The position numbers and the translations under genes were made by a program. A stretch of DNA of 64,000 nucleotides from Planctomycetaceae bacterium (lineage in GTDB: Bacteria > Planctomycetota > Phycisphaerae > UBA1845 > UTPLA1). Each line of letters begins with the position of its first letter. Position 1 is the first letter of the stretch. The stretch is taken from positions 2,666,001 to 2,730,000 of the forward strand of contig CP030884.1 in assembly GCA_006969385.1 (NCBI GenBank), in the 5' to 3' direction. The notes below the pieces were generated by a model that made no database searches, was not told where the DNA came from, and was given only the letters and a program-made list of their open reading frames with translations. Below, in pieces: positions 44,539 through 53,407 of the stretch.

Positions 44539-45648
44539 ATGAGTAACAAGACCGCCCAAGCCGCCGTGATGACGGGCTTTCAAGAGCCGCTCGTCGTTCA
44601 GGACTTTCCCGTTCCCGCCGACCTCGCCGCTGGCGACGTACTCGTTCGCGTTACGCTCGCGGGTGTATGCGGCACCGACGTCCATCTTCATAAAGGCGAA
44701 CTGAAGGTCCCGCTGCCGCTGATCATGGGGCACGAAACCGTCGGCGTGGTGGAGGCCACCGGCGGGGCGGTGCGCGATTGGCTCGGCAACGAGCTTAACG
44801 TCGGCGATACGGTTTCGTGGACAGTTGGTATGCCGTGCGGTCAATGTAAGTATTGCCGTTTGCACAGCCTGCCCAGCCGCTGCGCCAACCGCAAGGCGTA
44901 TGGCGTTAATACACCTTGCGATGCCGCGCCGCACTTCCTCGGCGGCTACGGACAATATCATCACCTGCGCGGTGGCACGGCAATCTTCAAATTAGATAAA
45001 GACCTAAATCCGGAAGCGTTGATCGGCGCGGGCTGCGCCTTGGTCACATGCGTGCACGGTTACGAGAAGATGCCGTTGCGCTGGGCCGAGTCGGTAGTTA
45101 TACAAGGCGCGGGGCCCGTCGGCTTGGCCGCGTTGGCCATCGCATCCGATGCCGGTGCGCGACCCTTGATCGCCATTGGTGGTCCCAAGGATCGCCTCGA
45201 ACGATGCAAGCGCTTCGGTGCCGATGTTGTGATTGATATAGAAGAAGTGAAAGATCCCGCAGAGCGGCGACAGATCGTGCTCGATCACACCAACGGTCTC
45301 GGTGCCGATATGGTGGTCGAATGCGTCGGGCGTCCAGCAGCCGTTGCCGAAGGGTGGGAACTGAATCGCGATGGCGGTCGCTATTTGGTGTTGGGGCAGT
45401 ATTGCGATGCCGGGCCGACGATGCTTAACCCGCATCTGATAACGCGCAAAGAACTCGAAGTCGCCGGCTCATACGGCAGCGAACCGCGCCACTGGGCCCG
45501 CGCGCTCGACTTTTTGAAGGCTCGCACCGATCGCTTTCCGTTTCACGAGTTAATCACGCATCGATTCAAGCTCGATCAGGTGAATGAAGCGCTGGCCGAA
45601 GTCGCGTCGTGGCGCACGGGTAAGGCCGTGATTTTGCCGAATGGTTAG
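44539..45648 (+). CDS. Zinc-dependent medium-chain alcohol dehydrogenase-family protein
   Basis: The frame opens at 44491, but the ATG at 44539 is used because similarity begins at MSNKTAQAAVMTGF. The 369-residue product has the catalytic zinc Cys and following motif in GVCGTDVHLHKGE, the GHE motif in MGHETVGVV, the structural zinc four-cysteine lobe CGQCKYC...RCANR, and a Rossmann NAD(P) fingerprint GAGPVGLAALAIA. These are standard for the MDR family (threonine dehydrogenase/sorbitol dehydrogenase-like). The substrate is undetermined. It is a single gene, convergent with the acidic/arginine-rich gene downstream. Confidence 0.9.
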   Translation: MSNKTAQAAVMTGFQEPLVVQDFPVPADLAAGDVLVRVTLAGVCGTDVHLHKGELKVPLPLIMGHETVGVVEATGGAVRDWLGNELNVGDTVSWTVGMPCGQCKYCRLHSLPSRCANRKAYGVNTPCDAAPHFLGGYGQYHHLRGGTAIFKLDKDLNPEALIGAGCALVTCVHGYEKMPLRWAESVVIQGAGPVGLAALAIASDAGARPLIAIGGPKDRLERCKRFGADVVIDIEEVKDPAERRQIVLDHTNGLGADMVVECVGRPAAVAEGWELNRDGGRYLVLGQYCDAGPTMLNPHLITRKELEVAGSYGSEPRHWARALDFLKARTDRFPFHELITHRFKLDQVNEALAEVASWRTGKAVILPNG

Positions 45649-45677
45649 CGCAACAGCGCGGGCGATTTCGAATCGCC

Positions 45678-46721
45678 TTATTCGTCACCGATCATTTCAT
45701 CATCGTCGCTAGGTTCGGACTCCGCTTCCCGCCTGTCGCGTGCACGTTGTTCGCGACGTTCGCGCATCTTCTCGCGAAATTTTCCGCGTCGCCGTTGCGG
45801 ACCATCATATTCGTCATCGCCATCGCGCGGGCCACGACCAAAACCGCCCGGTCCGCGTCGTCGCGGCGGGCCAAGCTCATCGCGAAACTCGCCTTTTTTG
45901 AGTTTCTCAATCTTGCGATCCACTTCGGCTTCGACGTTCTCCGATTCGCGCGCCAGCTTTTCTCGTTCGCGCTGCAGTCGCGCCTGTTGTTCCTGCAGGC
46001 GGCGCTCAAACATTTCCAAACGTACGCGATGTCGTTGCAAGCGAATCTGCTGTTGCCGCGTCAGCATCGCGCGAATTTCGGGAAGCAGCGCGGCGCGTTC
46101 GGCGGAACCTTCGGCCGCTTTCGAAAACGCTTCCGCCTTGCGGCGCAGATCGTGTTCGATTTGAAACTCATCGATAATGCCTTGCGACATCTCAGGGTGT
46201 TCTTCGCGCAAGCGTTTGAACTCGCGCACCATCGGATAAACGCGGCCCAACGCCCGATTAAACTTGCGTGGATCATCCTGCTTCAATCGCGTGAAGCGCT
46301 CGTGCCACGCGGGAAGCCGCTCTTGCAGAATCGGCATCACTTCCGCTTCGATTTCTTCAGGGCTGGGTCGTCGATTCTCATCCCCGCCGAACCCACCGCG
46401 TCCGCGACCGAACCCACGGCGCCCTTCGCCACGCGGACCGAAGCCACGATCACCACGATCACCGCGCTCACCGCGACGAAAACCGCGCCCCCGTCGTCCA
46501 TCGCGCGGCTCATCCATTTCATCATCGCTCTCGTCAAACTCGTCATCGACTTCACGATCGGGATTGCGCGGCCCGCCCAACGGGTCGCGCGGTGGCTCGG
46601 CATCATCCAACGCAGCGACATCCGCCTGCACCGACTGCGGAGTAAACCAAGCCATTCGGTAAGCGCCCACCAACAAAAGGGCGATCAAAAACGCCAGCAT
46701 GATTTTGCGAGGGGTGTTCAT
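45678..46721 (-). CDS. Membrane-anchored charged coiled-coil protein
   Basis: A 347-residue protein. One N-terminal helix (IMLAFLIALLLVGAYRMAWF) is followed by an acidic stretch (DDEFDESDDEMDE), an RG-rich segment (GRRGRGFRRGERGDRG), and a long, charged helical domain (EEIEAEVMPILQERLPAWHE through ERRLQEQQARLQREREKLAR). A basic end and an acidic C-terminal tip follow. The helical part is reminiscent of Spy/CpxP-type or Dnd-like stress proteins only in composition. It is the last gene of an operon with an ECF sigma and a putative anti-sigma; its ATG overlaps the preceding stop (TAATG), so translation is coupled. Envelope-stress roles are inference. Confidence 0.65.
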   Translation of the reverse strand: MNTPRKIMLAFLIALLLVGAYRMAWFTPQSVQADVAALDDAEPPRDPLGGPRNPDREVDDEFDESDDEMDEPRDGRRGRGFRRGERGDRGDRGFGPRGEGRRGFGRGRGGFGGDENRRPSPEEIEAEVMPILQERLPAWHERFTRLKQDDPRKFNRALGRVYPMVREFKRLREEHPEMSQGIIDEFQIEHDLRRKAEAFSKAAEGSAERAALLPEIRAMLTRQQQIRLQRHRVRLEMFERRLQEQQARLQREREKLARESENVEAEVDRKIEKLKKGEFRDELGPPRRRGPGGFGRGPRDGDDEYDGPQRRRGKFREKMRERREQRARDRREAESEPSDDDEMIGDE

Positions 46722-47269
46722 TAGACCGATCTCGTTTGGCCATCTTCGGCCGGGGGCAGCGCCCCTTGTTGCACAGGTTCGCCAGCGGATTCGGCATCAT
46801 CAACAAATGCCGCTTCAAACGTCTCGTACATCGACGCGCCCGACAGCGCCCACGAATCGCCGAAGTCGAAGTCTTCCAACTCGTCGAGTGGTTCGTCGTC
46901 AAAGTCGGTCGCCGAAGGCAATGCTTTCCAATCCGACAACGGCGTCTGGTCGGAGTTACCGGCGTCGGCGAGCAAGACGTTCCCGTTGTCTAAGCTGCCG
47001 CCGCCCGCGTTAAGGTCGAGCGTTTGCGCATAGCGCACCACGCCCACGCAAATCGCGACCATCGCCGCCGCGGCCACGGCACCATGCCAAGGTCGTTGCC
47101 ACCAGCTTGGCGTGCGCGCGACATCGTCCGCAATGTTTAGCTCCGTACGCATGCTCGCTTTGATCTCATCAACCAAGCGGTCGCGCGGTGCCGGCGCTTC
47201 GTATTGCGCCAGCCAGCGTTCGTTTTCGGCGATCTCCGCCATCAAGTTGTTTTCCGTTTCACGCGTCAT
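46721..47269 (-). CDS. Putative anti-sigma factor, single-pass membrane protein
   Basis: A 182-residue protein whose ATG overlaps the sigma-gene stop (ATGA) and whose stop overlaps the next ATG. The N-terminal ~65 residues are charged and helical (ENNLMAEIAENERWLAQYEA). A transmembrane helix follows (GAVAAAAMVAICVGVVRYAQ, ~70-88), then an acidic external tail (LDELEDFDFGDSWAL). This is the topology of anti-sigma factors encoded beside ECF genes, though no HxxxCxxC zinc motif is seen. The function follows from operon structure. Confidence 0.65.
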   Translation of the reverse strand: MTRETENNLMAEIAENERWLAQYEAPAPRDRLVDEIKASMRTELNIADDVARTPSWWQRPWHGAVAAAAMVAICVGVVRYAQTLDLNAGGGSLDNGNVLLADAGNSDQTPLSDWKALPSATDFDDEPLDELEDFDFGDSWALSGASMYETFEAAFVDDAESAGEPVQQGALPPAEDGQTRSV

Positions 47270-47901
47270 ACGCGCAGCCCCTTTTGCGGGTGGTGGTTTC
47301 CGGATCGCGCGGGGCCTTCGTCGGCGTCCGCCGCTTCCATGATATTCCTGAGTTTTTCCAAGCCACGATGACCGCGAGCGAGCGCCGTTCCCAACGGCAC
47401 GCCCGTTGCCGCCGCGATCTCTTTGAATGACATCTGCGAGTAGTGTCGCATCATGACGACCTCGCGTTCCGCTTCCGACAATTGCCCCAGCGCGACGTTC
47501 AATGCCTCGACCGCTTCGCCGTGCATCAGATCCGCATCGGCCATCGGCTCGCTGCCTTCGATCTCGTCGACCGCGTCGGTGGCGCCGTCGCCGTTATCCT
47601 TACCGGCTCGCACGATCAATGTCGGTGCCCGTTGCTTGCGGCGCACGCCATCACGCACCAAGTTGGCCGCGATGCGAAACAGCCATGCTTCGAAGCGACC
47701 GTCATGGGCGTAGCTGGCGATGTTCCGCACCAACCGCAGGAACACTTCCTGCAGCAGGTCTTCGGTCTCCTGCCGCGAGCCCGTCAGCCGGTAAAGAAAG
47801 CCGTGCAGCCGTCGCGCATAGGCATCGACCAACCGGTCGAATGCTGCCGGCTCCCCGCGCTGTGCTGCTGCAATGGTCTCGGCCAGAGCCGTCTCATCCA
47901 T
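47266..47901 (-). CDS. ECF-type RNA polymerase sigma factor
   Basis: An in-frame ATG lies at 47907, but AAGGA sits six bases before the ATG at 47901, which is therefore preferred. Region 2 carries DETALAETIAAAQRGEPAAF, SRQETEDLLQEVFLRLVRN and FEAWLFRIAANLVRDGVRRK. Region 4 carries SEAEREVVMMRHYSQMSFKE and the helix TGVPLGTALARGHRGLEKLR. The product of 211 residues is typical. The operon runs sigma, anti-sigma, charged coiled-coil protein with four-base or shorter overlaps. Its promoter should lie in the ~580-base stretch upstream. Confidence 0.9.
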   Translation of the reverse strand: MDETALAETIAAAQRGEPAAFDRLVDAYARRLHGFLYRLTGSRQETEDLLQEVFLRLVRNIASYAHDGRFEAWLFRIAANLVRDGVRRKQRAPTLIVRAGKDNGDGATDAVDEIEGSEPMADADLMHGEAVEALNVALGQLSEAEREVVMMRHYSQMSFKEIAAATGVPLGTALARGHRGLEKLRNIMEAADADEGPARSGNHHPQKGLRV

Positions 47902-48047
47902 CGGCATTCCTTACAAATCGACAAACGCCGCAATCGGCGATTCATTGCATGATGGGGGAGGTCTGATAATGGGGAAAGGCGAAGGCGTCGGGGATTGGGG
48001 CTTGGGTCCAGAGACTTGGGTATTGGGATGTGAGGCGGTGGAAGTCT

Positions 48048-48068
48048 GGGTTGGGTGGGTATTCAGGG
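48048..48068 (+). other. Potential G-quadruplex motif
   Basis: Four GGG runs with loops TT, T and TATTCA on the plus strand, inside a G-rich region. The motif matches the usual four-tract rule; folding is not demonstrated. Confidence 0.5.
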
Positions 48069-48407
48069 TGGTAGGTGCAAAGTTCACAATGAAAAAAGCA
48101 AAGTTGGAAGGGGCGCGTGGCTGGGGCGGGACGAGACGCGGTCATGTCGAAAGGGGCAGAAGGCGAGCGGGTTTGTCCGTAAGCCATGGAAAAATAGATA
48201 GTTACAATAACAAGCTAATTTGCGGCAAGCCCGCGTGGCCGCGAAACCGGCCATTGTCGATATGTTCCAGTGGGTTCGTAGGTCGCGTTTGGTGTCAGCC
48301 ACCCTCAGATCACCAAATCCCCCAATCACAAAATCAACAAATCTCCCCGGATGTCGCAATTTTCCACTTCACACATCATAAATCACCACTTCACAAATCC
48401 CCCGATC

Positions 48408-48435
48408 TTGCCAAACCACGGAAATCGCAGATAAT
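48408..48435 (+). promoter_or_regulatory. Sigma-70-type promoter of rpmB
   Basis: TTGCCA (48408-48413) and GATAAT (48430-48435) with a 16-base spacer. Transcription would start near 48442, giving a leader of about 40 bases before the rpmB ATG. Confidence 0.5.
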
Positions 48436-48484
48436 CGCGGGTCTTTCGCAAATTGCGCGAGTTGAAACGAATTCGAGGTGGATT

Positions 48485-48748
48485 ATGCCCCGCGTTTGCT
48501 ACTTTACGGGAAAAAAGACGTCAGCTGGCCGCTCCTATACCCATCGCGGTAAGGCCAAGTACCTGGGCGGTGTTGGTACGAAGGTGACCGGTATCACCAA
48601 GCGCAAGTTCAAGCCCAACATCCAACGCGTGCGCGCTTTGGTAGATGGCAAAGTGATGCGCATCAAGGTGTCGACCAAGGCCATCCGCATGGGCCTCGTG
48701 GTCAAGCCGCCAAAGCGCGACTGGAAGCCGGATAAGGCTGCGGACTAG
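48485..48748 (+). CDS. rpmB: Large-subunit ribosomal protein bL28
   Basis: The frame is open from 47873, but bL28 begins at the ATG at 48485, with GAGGTG just upstream. The 87-residue product starts MPRVCYFTGKKTSAGRSYTH and contains SYTHRGKAKYLGG and TKRKFKPNIQRVRALVDG, then MRIKVSTKAIRMGLVV, all standard bL28 features. Only a single N-terminal cysteine is present, so this is the zinc-free form. It is basic and small, as expected for an rRNA-binding protein of the large subunit. It has its own promoter and terminator, so it is probably monocistronic. Confidence 0.95.
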   Translation: MPRVCYFTGKKTSAGRSYTHRGKAKYLGGVGTKVTGITKRKFKPNIQRVRALVDGKVMRIKVSTKAIRMGLVVKPPKRDWKPDKAAD

Positions 48749-48841
48749 TCGCGGTACAGTTGCGAAGTAGGGGCGGGTTGCACCCGCCACCCCGCGCGAT
48801 TATCGCAGTTCCACGCGTATCAAAATTTTATCAAACCTGCC

Positions 48842-48874
48842 AACGGCATCGTATAACTTGCGATGCCGTTTTTT
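48842..48874 (+). terminator. Rho-independent terminator of rpmB
   Basis: Arms AACGGCATCG (48842-48851) and CGATGCCGTT (48861-48870) around a nine-base loop, followed by a T-run (TTTTTTATT). It lies 94 bases after the rpmB stop. Confidence 0.85.
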
Positions 48875-48976
48875 ATTAGCATTGAAGCGTTGTTATTGCG
48901 TCGGGCTGGTGAAAACAGGTAAATTGCGACTGCCGGTTAATGAACTCCATTTCTCCACAACAAGGAAAGCCACGTC

Positions 48977-50758
48977 ATGAATGAAGGATTCGATAGCGCG
49001 TCAAGACAACGCTATCGCAATAGCGGTCGCATTAGCTTCGGCCCTTCTGTCGTGTGGCTCGTCGTCTTACTTGCGGCAAGTCTGAGCGCCGCCGCGATTT
49101 TGGCCATTGCATTCATCAATGGTTTTTACTTTATTGGGATTGTGCCGCTAGTTATCAGTTTGATAGTGGGCGGCGCACACGTTGGGTTGGTGCACTTCGG
49201 CAAATGGCGCAACAAGATACTCGCGGGAGTCGTGGGGTTGCTGGCGGGTAGCTTGGCGTATCTTGGGTATTTCCAGATCGACCTCGCGTGGACGACTCAA
49301 TCGGCAACTGCCATTATGCATGTCGAATGGCTGCCGGATTATATCAGTTTTCGCATGGCAACGGACGTTACCGATTCGAGCCCGTCGATACCGACGGATT
49401 CCTTTCGCGAGCCCAGCGATCATGCGTCGGTATTCAATTGGATTTTCTTTGCGATGGACTGGGCCATTTTGGCTGCTGTGCCGGCAGTCTTCGGCTATAT
49501 CCGAGCGACGCGACCGTTTTGTGAGTCGTGCCAACGATGGATGACGCAGTCGATCGTGGCTTACGAACCCATCTGCGAACCGGCATTGATGGCGATGTTG
49601 GAATCGGAGAAGCTCGATGATTTGGCGGCGTTGCCGCGCACCGACTTACAACACAAGCAGCCCGCGACCATGTTGATGGTGAGTTATTGTGATCCACCGG
49701 GCAGTAGCACTGAACAACAACGGTGCGCGGTATATCTGAGTCTCAAAACGGTGCAAGACGGCGGTAACGGTGCCTTCACCAATTTCTGGCGGAATACGTT
49801 TCGCGCCGTTGTTCGCGAGCGTTCGATTAGCGACCGCGTCATCGCGGGATTACTACCCGTGATGCCGCAGTTGAGCCCGCTGGTTTCCTCAAAAATGCAA
49901 ATTGCTCAGCAGCGCAGCGAACGTGACGCCATCGAAACGAAAAAGCAGGTGCGCAAGGAAACGCTCGCCGGCGAACGAATCCGGATAACCGCTTTTCCTG
50001 AAAACTCTGTTCTCACGCCGTCGAATATTAACATCAGCATGATGCTGGCGTTTATATGGTTCATCAACCTCTTGATCTCTCTTGGCATGCTGTTCGTCGG
50101 CGCTGTGGCGGTTGGCCCCAGCATCGACGCCGAGTTTGACTGGCAGATCTTTTCGTGGATTCCCGCTCCGGTCGGTTGGGGCGTCTTGGGCCTCGGCGCA
50201 TTTTTGCTGGCAATGTCGCTCTACAAAGTATCTTTTCGAATGACAGCCGCGCGCGATCGATTCTTCCTAAGAAAGACAAGCGAAGTAATGGCGGATCGTA
50301 CTGGGAAGGTCGTGGATGCCGACGATACTCAGGCGTTCTTCTCTGAAATCGTTCCGAGGGAAAATTTCGGCAAGGTCATGAAAGAGACGGCGACCGACTT
50401 CGGCTTTGCGCGAGCCGATGCTGAAACGGGGCGGTTTCTTTGGGAAGGCGATCGTCGTCGGATCGAATTACCCCTGCGAAGCCTAACGAGATGTGAGATA
50501 TACGAGCGACGCGGCCTCGACGGCAGTGTCGAGCAATGCATGGTCATCGTTGCTGCTGATGATGGTGACACGGAGATCGAACTGCCGTTTATTCCGTATC
50601 GTGCGCCGTGGCGCTCGAATGCGGCAGCAAAGAAGGCGCTTGCCGATGAGATGCTCGCATCGATCGCAAACGCCCATAGCGTTGTGGTTGGGAAGTCAGG
50701 CCGTTTTAATTTGAGCAGCTTCGAATCAACAGATCTTGGTGTCGCTTCGCTGCGCTGA
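48977..50758 (+). CDS. Large membrane protein of unknown function
   Basis: A 593-residue protein with AAGGAA before the ATG. There are four hydrophobic segments in the first ~190 residues (VVWLVVLLAASLSAAAILAI, FIGIVPLVISLIVGGAHVGL, AGVVGLLAGSLAYLGYF, DWAILAAVPAVFGYI), a Cys pair FCESCQRW just after, and a soluble ~170-residue loop. Two more helices follow near 355-430 (AFIWFINLLISLGMLFVGAV, GWGVLGLGAFLLAMSLY), then a C-terminal soluble domain (LPLRSLTRCEIYERRGLDGS) resembling a PH-like or bacterial PH domain. No family is recognised. It is convergent with the aminotransferase gene two bases downstream. Confidence 0.7.
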   Translation: MNEGFDSASRQRYRNSGRISFGPSVVWLVVLLAASLSAAAILAIAFINGFYFIGIVPLVISLIVGGAHVGLVHFGKWRNKILAGVVGLLAGSLAYLGYFQIDLAWTTQSATAIMHVEWLPDYISFRMATDVTDSSPSIPTDSFREPSDHASVFNWIFFAMDWAILAAVPAVFGYIRATRPFCESCQRWMTQSIVAYEPICEPALMAMLESEKLDDLAALPRTDLQHKQPATMLMVSYCDPPGSSTEQQRCAVYLSLKTVQDGGNGAFTNFWRNTFRAVVRERSISDRVIAGLLPVMPQLSPLVSSKMQIAQQRSERDAIETKKQVRKETLAGERIRITAFPENSVLTPSNINISMMLAFIWFINLLISLGMLFVGAVAVGPSIDAEFDWQIFSWIPAPVGWGVLGLGAFLLAMSLYKVSFRMTAARDRFFLRKTSEVMADRTGKVVDADDTQAFFSEIVPRENFGKVMKETATDFGFARADAETGRFLWEGDRRRIELPLRSLTRCEIYERRGLDGSVEQCMVIVAADDGDTEIELPFIPYRAPWRSNAAAKKALADEMLASIANAHSVVVGKSGRFNLSSFESTDLGVASLR

Positions 50759-50760
50759 CG

Positions 50761-51951
50761 TTACGAACTACGGCTATTATCGAAACACCCGCGCATCGTT
50801 TCTTCTATCGAATCGATCAACTCCGCGCTCTTCGCAAATGCAAAGCGAATGATCCGCTCGCCCAGGTCGCGATCTTTATAATAGAACGCACTGCCGGGGA
50901 CCGTGGCGACTTTGGCTTCGCGAATGAGGAACTTGGTAAACGCCTCCGAGCCACCATCGAAGTTCCACTCGTCAAACTCAGCCAATAAATAGTACGCGCC
51001 CTCGGGCTCATACGGTGTGAAGCCGCAGTGCGACAGAATGCGCATCATTCGGTCGCGCCGGTCGGTAAACATCGCGACGAGGTCGTCATAATAATCCTGC
51101 GGTAAGGCTAAGGCGGTGACGGCGGCATGCTGAAAGGGCGTTGGTGCGCAGATCGTTAGGTAGTCGTGCACGGTGCGGATGGCGGCGGTGATCGGCTCAG
51201 CGGCCAACACATACCCCAAACGCCAACCCGTCGCGGCATAGATTTTGGATAGGCCCGCCGTCGTAATGATCAATTCGGGCCGCTCCGCAATGGCGGCGGG
51301 CATGATGTGTTCGCGACCATCGTATAACAGACGGTCATAAATCTCATCGGTAATGATGTACACGCCGTGCCGCGAGCATATATCAATAATGGTCTTCAGT
51401 TCATCGCGCGTGAACACGTGCCCCGATGGATTATGCGGCGTGTTGAGAATCAACGCCCGCGTACGCTCGTTGATCGTCGCTTCCAATTCGTCCGTCGGAA
51501 ATGCAAACGTCGGTGGTCGTAGCGTCACGTAGCGCGGCACGCCTCCGGCAAAGCTGATGGCTGGTACGTAGTTTTCGTGCGCGGGTTCGACCACGATCAC
51601 TTCGTCACCCGGTTCGACGAGCGACAGCAACACGGCGTTCATCCCTTCCGTGACGCCGCAGGTGATGGTGATTTCGGTCTCGGCATTTACCTCGTAGCCG
51701 AAGCGTGTCTTCATATCCGCCGACAGTGCCTCGCGCAACTCCGCCAAGCCCCATGTGACCGAATATTGGTTGTGATCGTTGTTAATGGCGTCGATCGCCG
51801 CCTGCTTGATGCGCGCGTCGGTCGCAAAGTCAGGGCGACCTTGCGCGAGATTCACGGCACCGACCTCGCGCGCGATGCGCATGTTTTCGCGAATTTGAGA
51901 GGGTGCGATATTAGTCAAACGCGTGGGCGGTTGAAATGAAAAGTTGCTCAT
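50761..51951 (-). CDS. PLP-dependent class I/II aminotransferase
   Basis: The ATG at 51951 (MSNFSFQPPTRLTNIAPSQI) is preferred over one 11 codons upstream. The 396-residue product shows VNLAQGRPDFATDARIKQAA, the N-terminal substrate region, then TCGVTEGMNAVLLSLVEPGD, ALILNTPHNPSGHVFTRDEL and IITDEIYDRLLYDG with the cofactor-binding Asp and Tyr. The Schiff-base lysine lies in TAGLSKIYAATGWRLGY, with the phosphate-binding Arg nearby. This is the fold type I kynurenine/glutamine-type aminotransferase pattern. The exact amino donor is not determined. It is an isolated gene; pyrD lies 77 bases upstream on the same strand. Confidence 0.93.
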   Translation of the reverse strand: MSNFSFQPPTRLTNIAPSQIRENMRIAREVGAVNLAQGRPDFATDARIKQAAIDAINNDHNQYSVTWGLAELREALSADMKTRFGYEVNAETEITITCGVTEGMNAVLLSLVEPGDEVIVVEPAHENYVPAISFAGGVPRYVTLRPPTFAFPTDELEATINERTRALILNTPHNPSGHVFTRDELKTIIDICSRHGVYIITDEIYDRLLYDGREHIMPAAIAERPELIITTAGLSKIYAATGWRLGYVLAAEPITAAIRTVHDYLTICAPTPFQHAAVTALALPQDYYDDLVAMFTDRRDRMMRILSHCGFTPYEPEGAYYLLAEFDEWNFDGGSEAFTKFLIREAKVATVPGSAFYYKDRDLGERIIRFAFAKSAELIDSIEETMRGCFDNSRSS

Positions 51952-52028
51952 GGGAAAGACCTTTCGTCTTCCCGGTGGTAACACATCGAGCGCGGAGATG
52001 CAAATTTATAGATCGCGTTTAATGCACC

Positions 52029-52949
52029 TTACAACGTCGCACCGACCAATTTCCCAATCTCCTCCATCCCCGCGTCTTCTAAATATTGCGTCATCCCCTC
52101 AACCACCCGCACCGGCGTATCGGGGTTTACGAACAACGCCGTACCGATGCTGACTGCCGATGCGCCTGCCAATATAAACTCGATCGCATCTTCCCACGTC
52201 TGAATCCCACCCATACCGATGATCGGCACGCCCGCATCGCGCGCGACCTGCGTGTACACGCGGTTGACCAACTGAATCGCCAACGGTCGAATCGCCGGAC
52301 CGCTCAGGCCGCCCGTACGGTTGGCCAACACACATTTGCGCGTGCGGATGTCGATCTTCATGCCGACGAATGTGTTCACCATGCTGAGCGCATCGGCACC
52401 GCCCTCGATGGCCGCGCGGGCCGTCGTTGTAATATCCGTCACGTTGGGCGATAGCTTCACGATCAGTGCGCCGTTCTGCACGACATGCCGCGCTGCCGTC
52501 ACCAACTCTTTCAATAACGGCGCATCGGTGCCAAAGGTGAGTCCATCCGATACGTTGGGGCACGACACGTTCAATTCAACGCCGTCGATGCCCGGCAAGC
52601 CATCGACGGCATCGCACACTCTCAAATAGTCATCGATTTGATAACCGGCCACGTTGACGAATACGCGCGTGCCGAGTTGCGCCGCTTCCGCCGCTTTCAC
52701 GTTTAGAAATTCATCGAGGCCGACGTTCGCTAAACCGATCGCGTTCAACATGCCGCCCGGCGTTTCAACGATGCGCTGCGGCTGATTGCCTTTGCGCGGA
52801 TGCACCGTCACGCTCTTGGTGGTGAATCCGCCGAGCAGGCTCAGGTCAAAGTACGGCGCGTATTCCTTGCCATAGCCACACGTGCCCGACGCGGTCAGCA
52901 CGGGATTCTTCAAGGTAACGGGGCCAAGTTGAACGGATAGGTTGGGCAT
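52029..52949 (-). CDS. pyrD: Dihydroorotate dehydrogenase, class 1B catalytic subunit
   Basis: A 306-residue flavoprotein. It starts MPNLSVQLGPVTLKNPVLTA with SGTCGYGKEY, then GGFTTKSVTVHPRKGNQPQR. The catalytic base Cys is in GVELNVSCPNVSDG. FMN-contact motifs are LIVKLSPNVTDITTTARAAI, GGLSGPAIRPLAIQLVNRVY and PIIGMGGIQTWEDAIEFILA. A cysteine (not serine) base and short N-terminus place it in class 1. Class 1B enzymes pair with PyrK and use NAD; no pyrK is in the window. The pathway step is dihydroorotate to orotate in pyrimidine synthesis. Confidence 0.93.
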   Translation of the reverse strand: MPNLSVQLGPVTLKNPVLTASGTCGYGKEYAPYFDLSLLGGFTTKSVTVHPRKGNQPQRIVETPGGMLNAIGLANVGLDEFLNVKAAEAAQLGTRVFVNVAGYQIDDYLRVCDAVDGLPGIDGVELNVSCPNVSDGLTFGTDAPLLKELVTAARHVVQNGALIVKLSPNVTDITTTARAAIEGGADALSMVNTFVGMKIDIRTRKCVLANRTGGLSGPAIRPLAIQLVNRVYTQVARDAGVPIIGMGGIQTWEDAIEFILAGASAVSIGTALFVNPDTPVRVVEGMTQYLEDAGMEEIGKLVGATL

Positions 52950-52966
52950 GTTGTGATGGAAATTTG

Positions 52967-52998
52967 AAATCGGCGCTCCTGCACAGTGGCGCCGATTT
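52967..52998 (-). promoter_or_regulatory. Perfect 10-pair hairpin in the pyrD leader
   Basis: Arms AAATCGGCGC and GCGCCGATTT around a 12-base loop, ending 17 bases before the pyrD ATG. Because it lies in the likely leader, control of pyrD initiation or attenuation is possible, but no U-tract is present. Confidence 0.42.
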
Positions 52999-53094
52999 GA
53001 ACACCACGTTCTTGTTGGGTTACACCCGTGAATGTCGTTTCGAGTCCAGGCCCCCAGCCCTGGAAGGGCAGGGACACCCTTTCATTTCGCCTGC

Positions 53095-53120
53095 GCCGTG
53101 GCACCGGTTTGCAACCGGTG
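53095..53120 (+). repeat. Hairpin repeat, copy R8
   Basis: GCCGTGG plus the intact palindrome CACCGGTT-TGC-AACCGGTG, differing from the consensus only at position 3. Confidence 0.83.
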
Positions 53121-53407
53121 TTTTCTCTCGTGCACCGTCGAGTCCGGTGATGCGAGTAGACCACGCAAGACGCTTTACCGATTCGTCAGTGTCGACGCCC
53201 GCAGTCGGCTGTCAAGCGGAACGGTCATTGGTTCTTTTCGCCTTCCAAACTCCGTTTGATGTGCCCACTTGATGTGATTTCAACCCCTTAAACGGGGCAA
53301 TGCCCGTTTCCAGTGGTCGCCTCGCGCCGTCGGGTTAAAATCATTATTTCCCCGCGGATCGAACCGTAGATCGGGTGGCCGCGCCGTTATTCGCATAGGA
53401 GTCCGTC

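Larger units (their letters stand above)
47902..48484. other. Gene-free, strand-asymmetric stretch before rpmB
   Basis: The left half is G-rich on the plus strand and the right half C/A-rich (for example CACCAAATCCCCCAATCACA). A G4-capable motif lies at 48048-48068. The rpmB promoter is at 48408-48435. Open frames here have low-complexity products and are not called. Confidence 0.55.
52950..53407. other. Gene-free stretch between pyrD and the methyltransferase
   Basis: It contains the pyrD leader hairpin (52967-52998), a GCCCT/AGGGC hairpin near 53058, repeat R8 and an AAACGGG/CCCGTTT palindrome near 53293. No gene is recognised. Confidence 0.55.

Noticed and set aside
45747..46724. Plus-strand open frame of 325 codons
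   Set aside because: Antisense to the charged coiled-coil gene; the Glu/Arg codon bias creates an open complementary frame rich in Phe/Leu/Ser.
47873..48484. Long N-terminal extension of bL28
   Set aside because: The frame is open upstream, but the extension is low-complexity, lies upstream of a good promoter and precedes a well-placed ribosome site at the real start.
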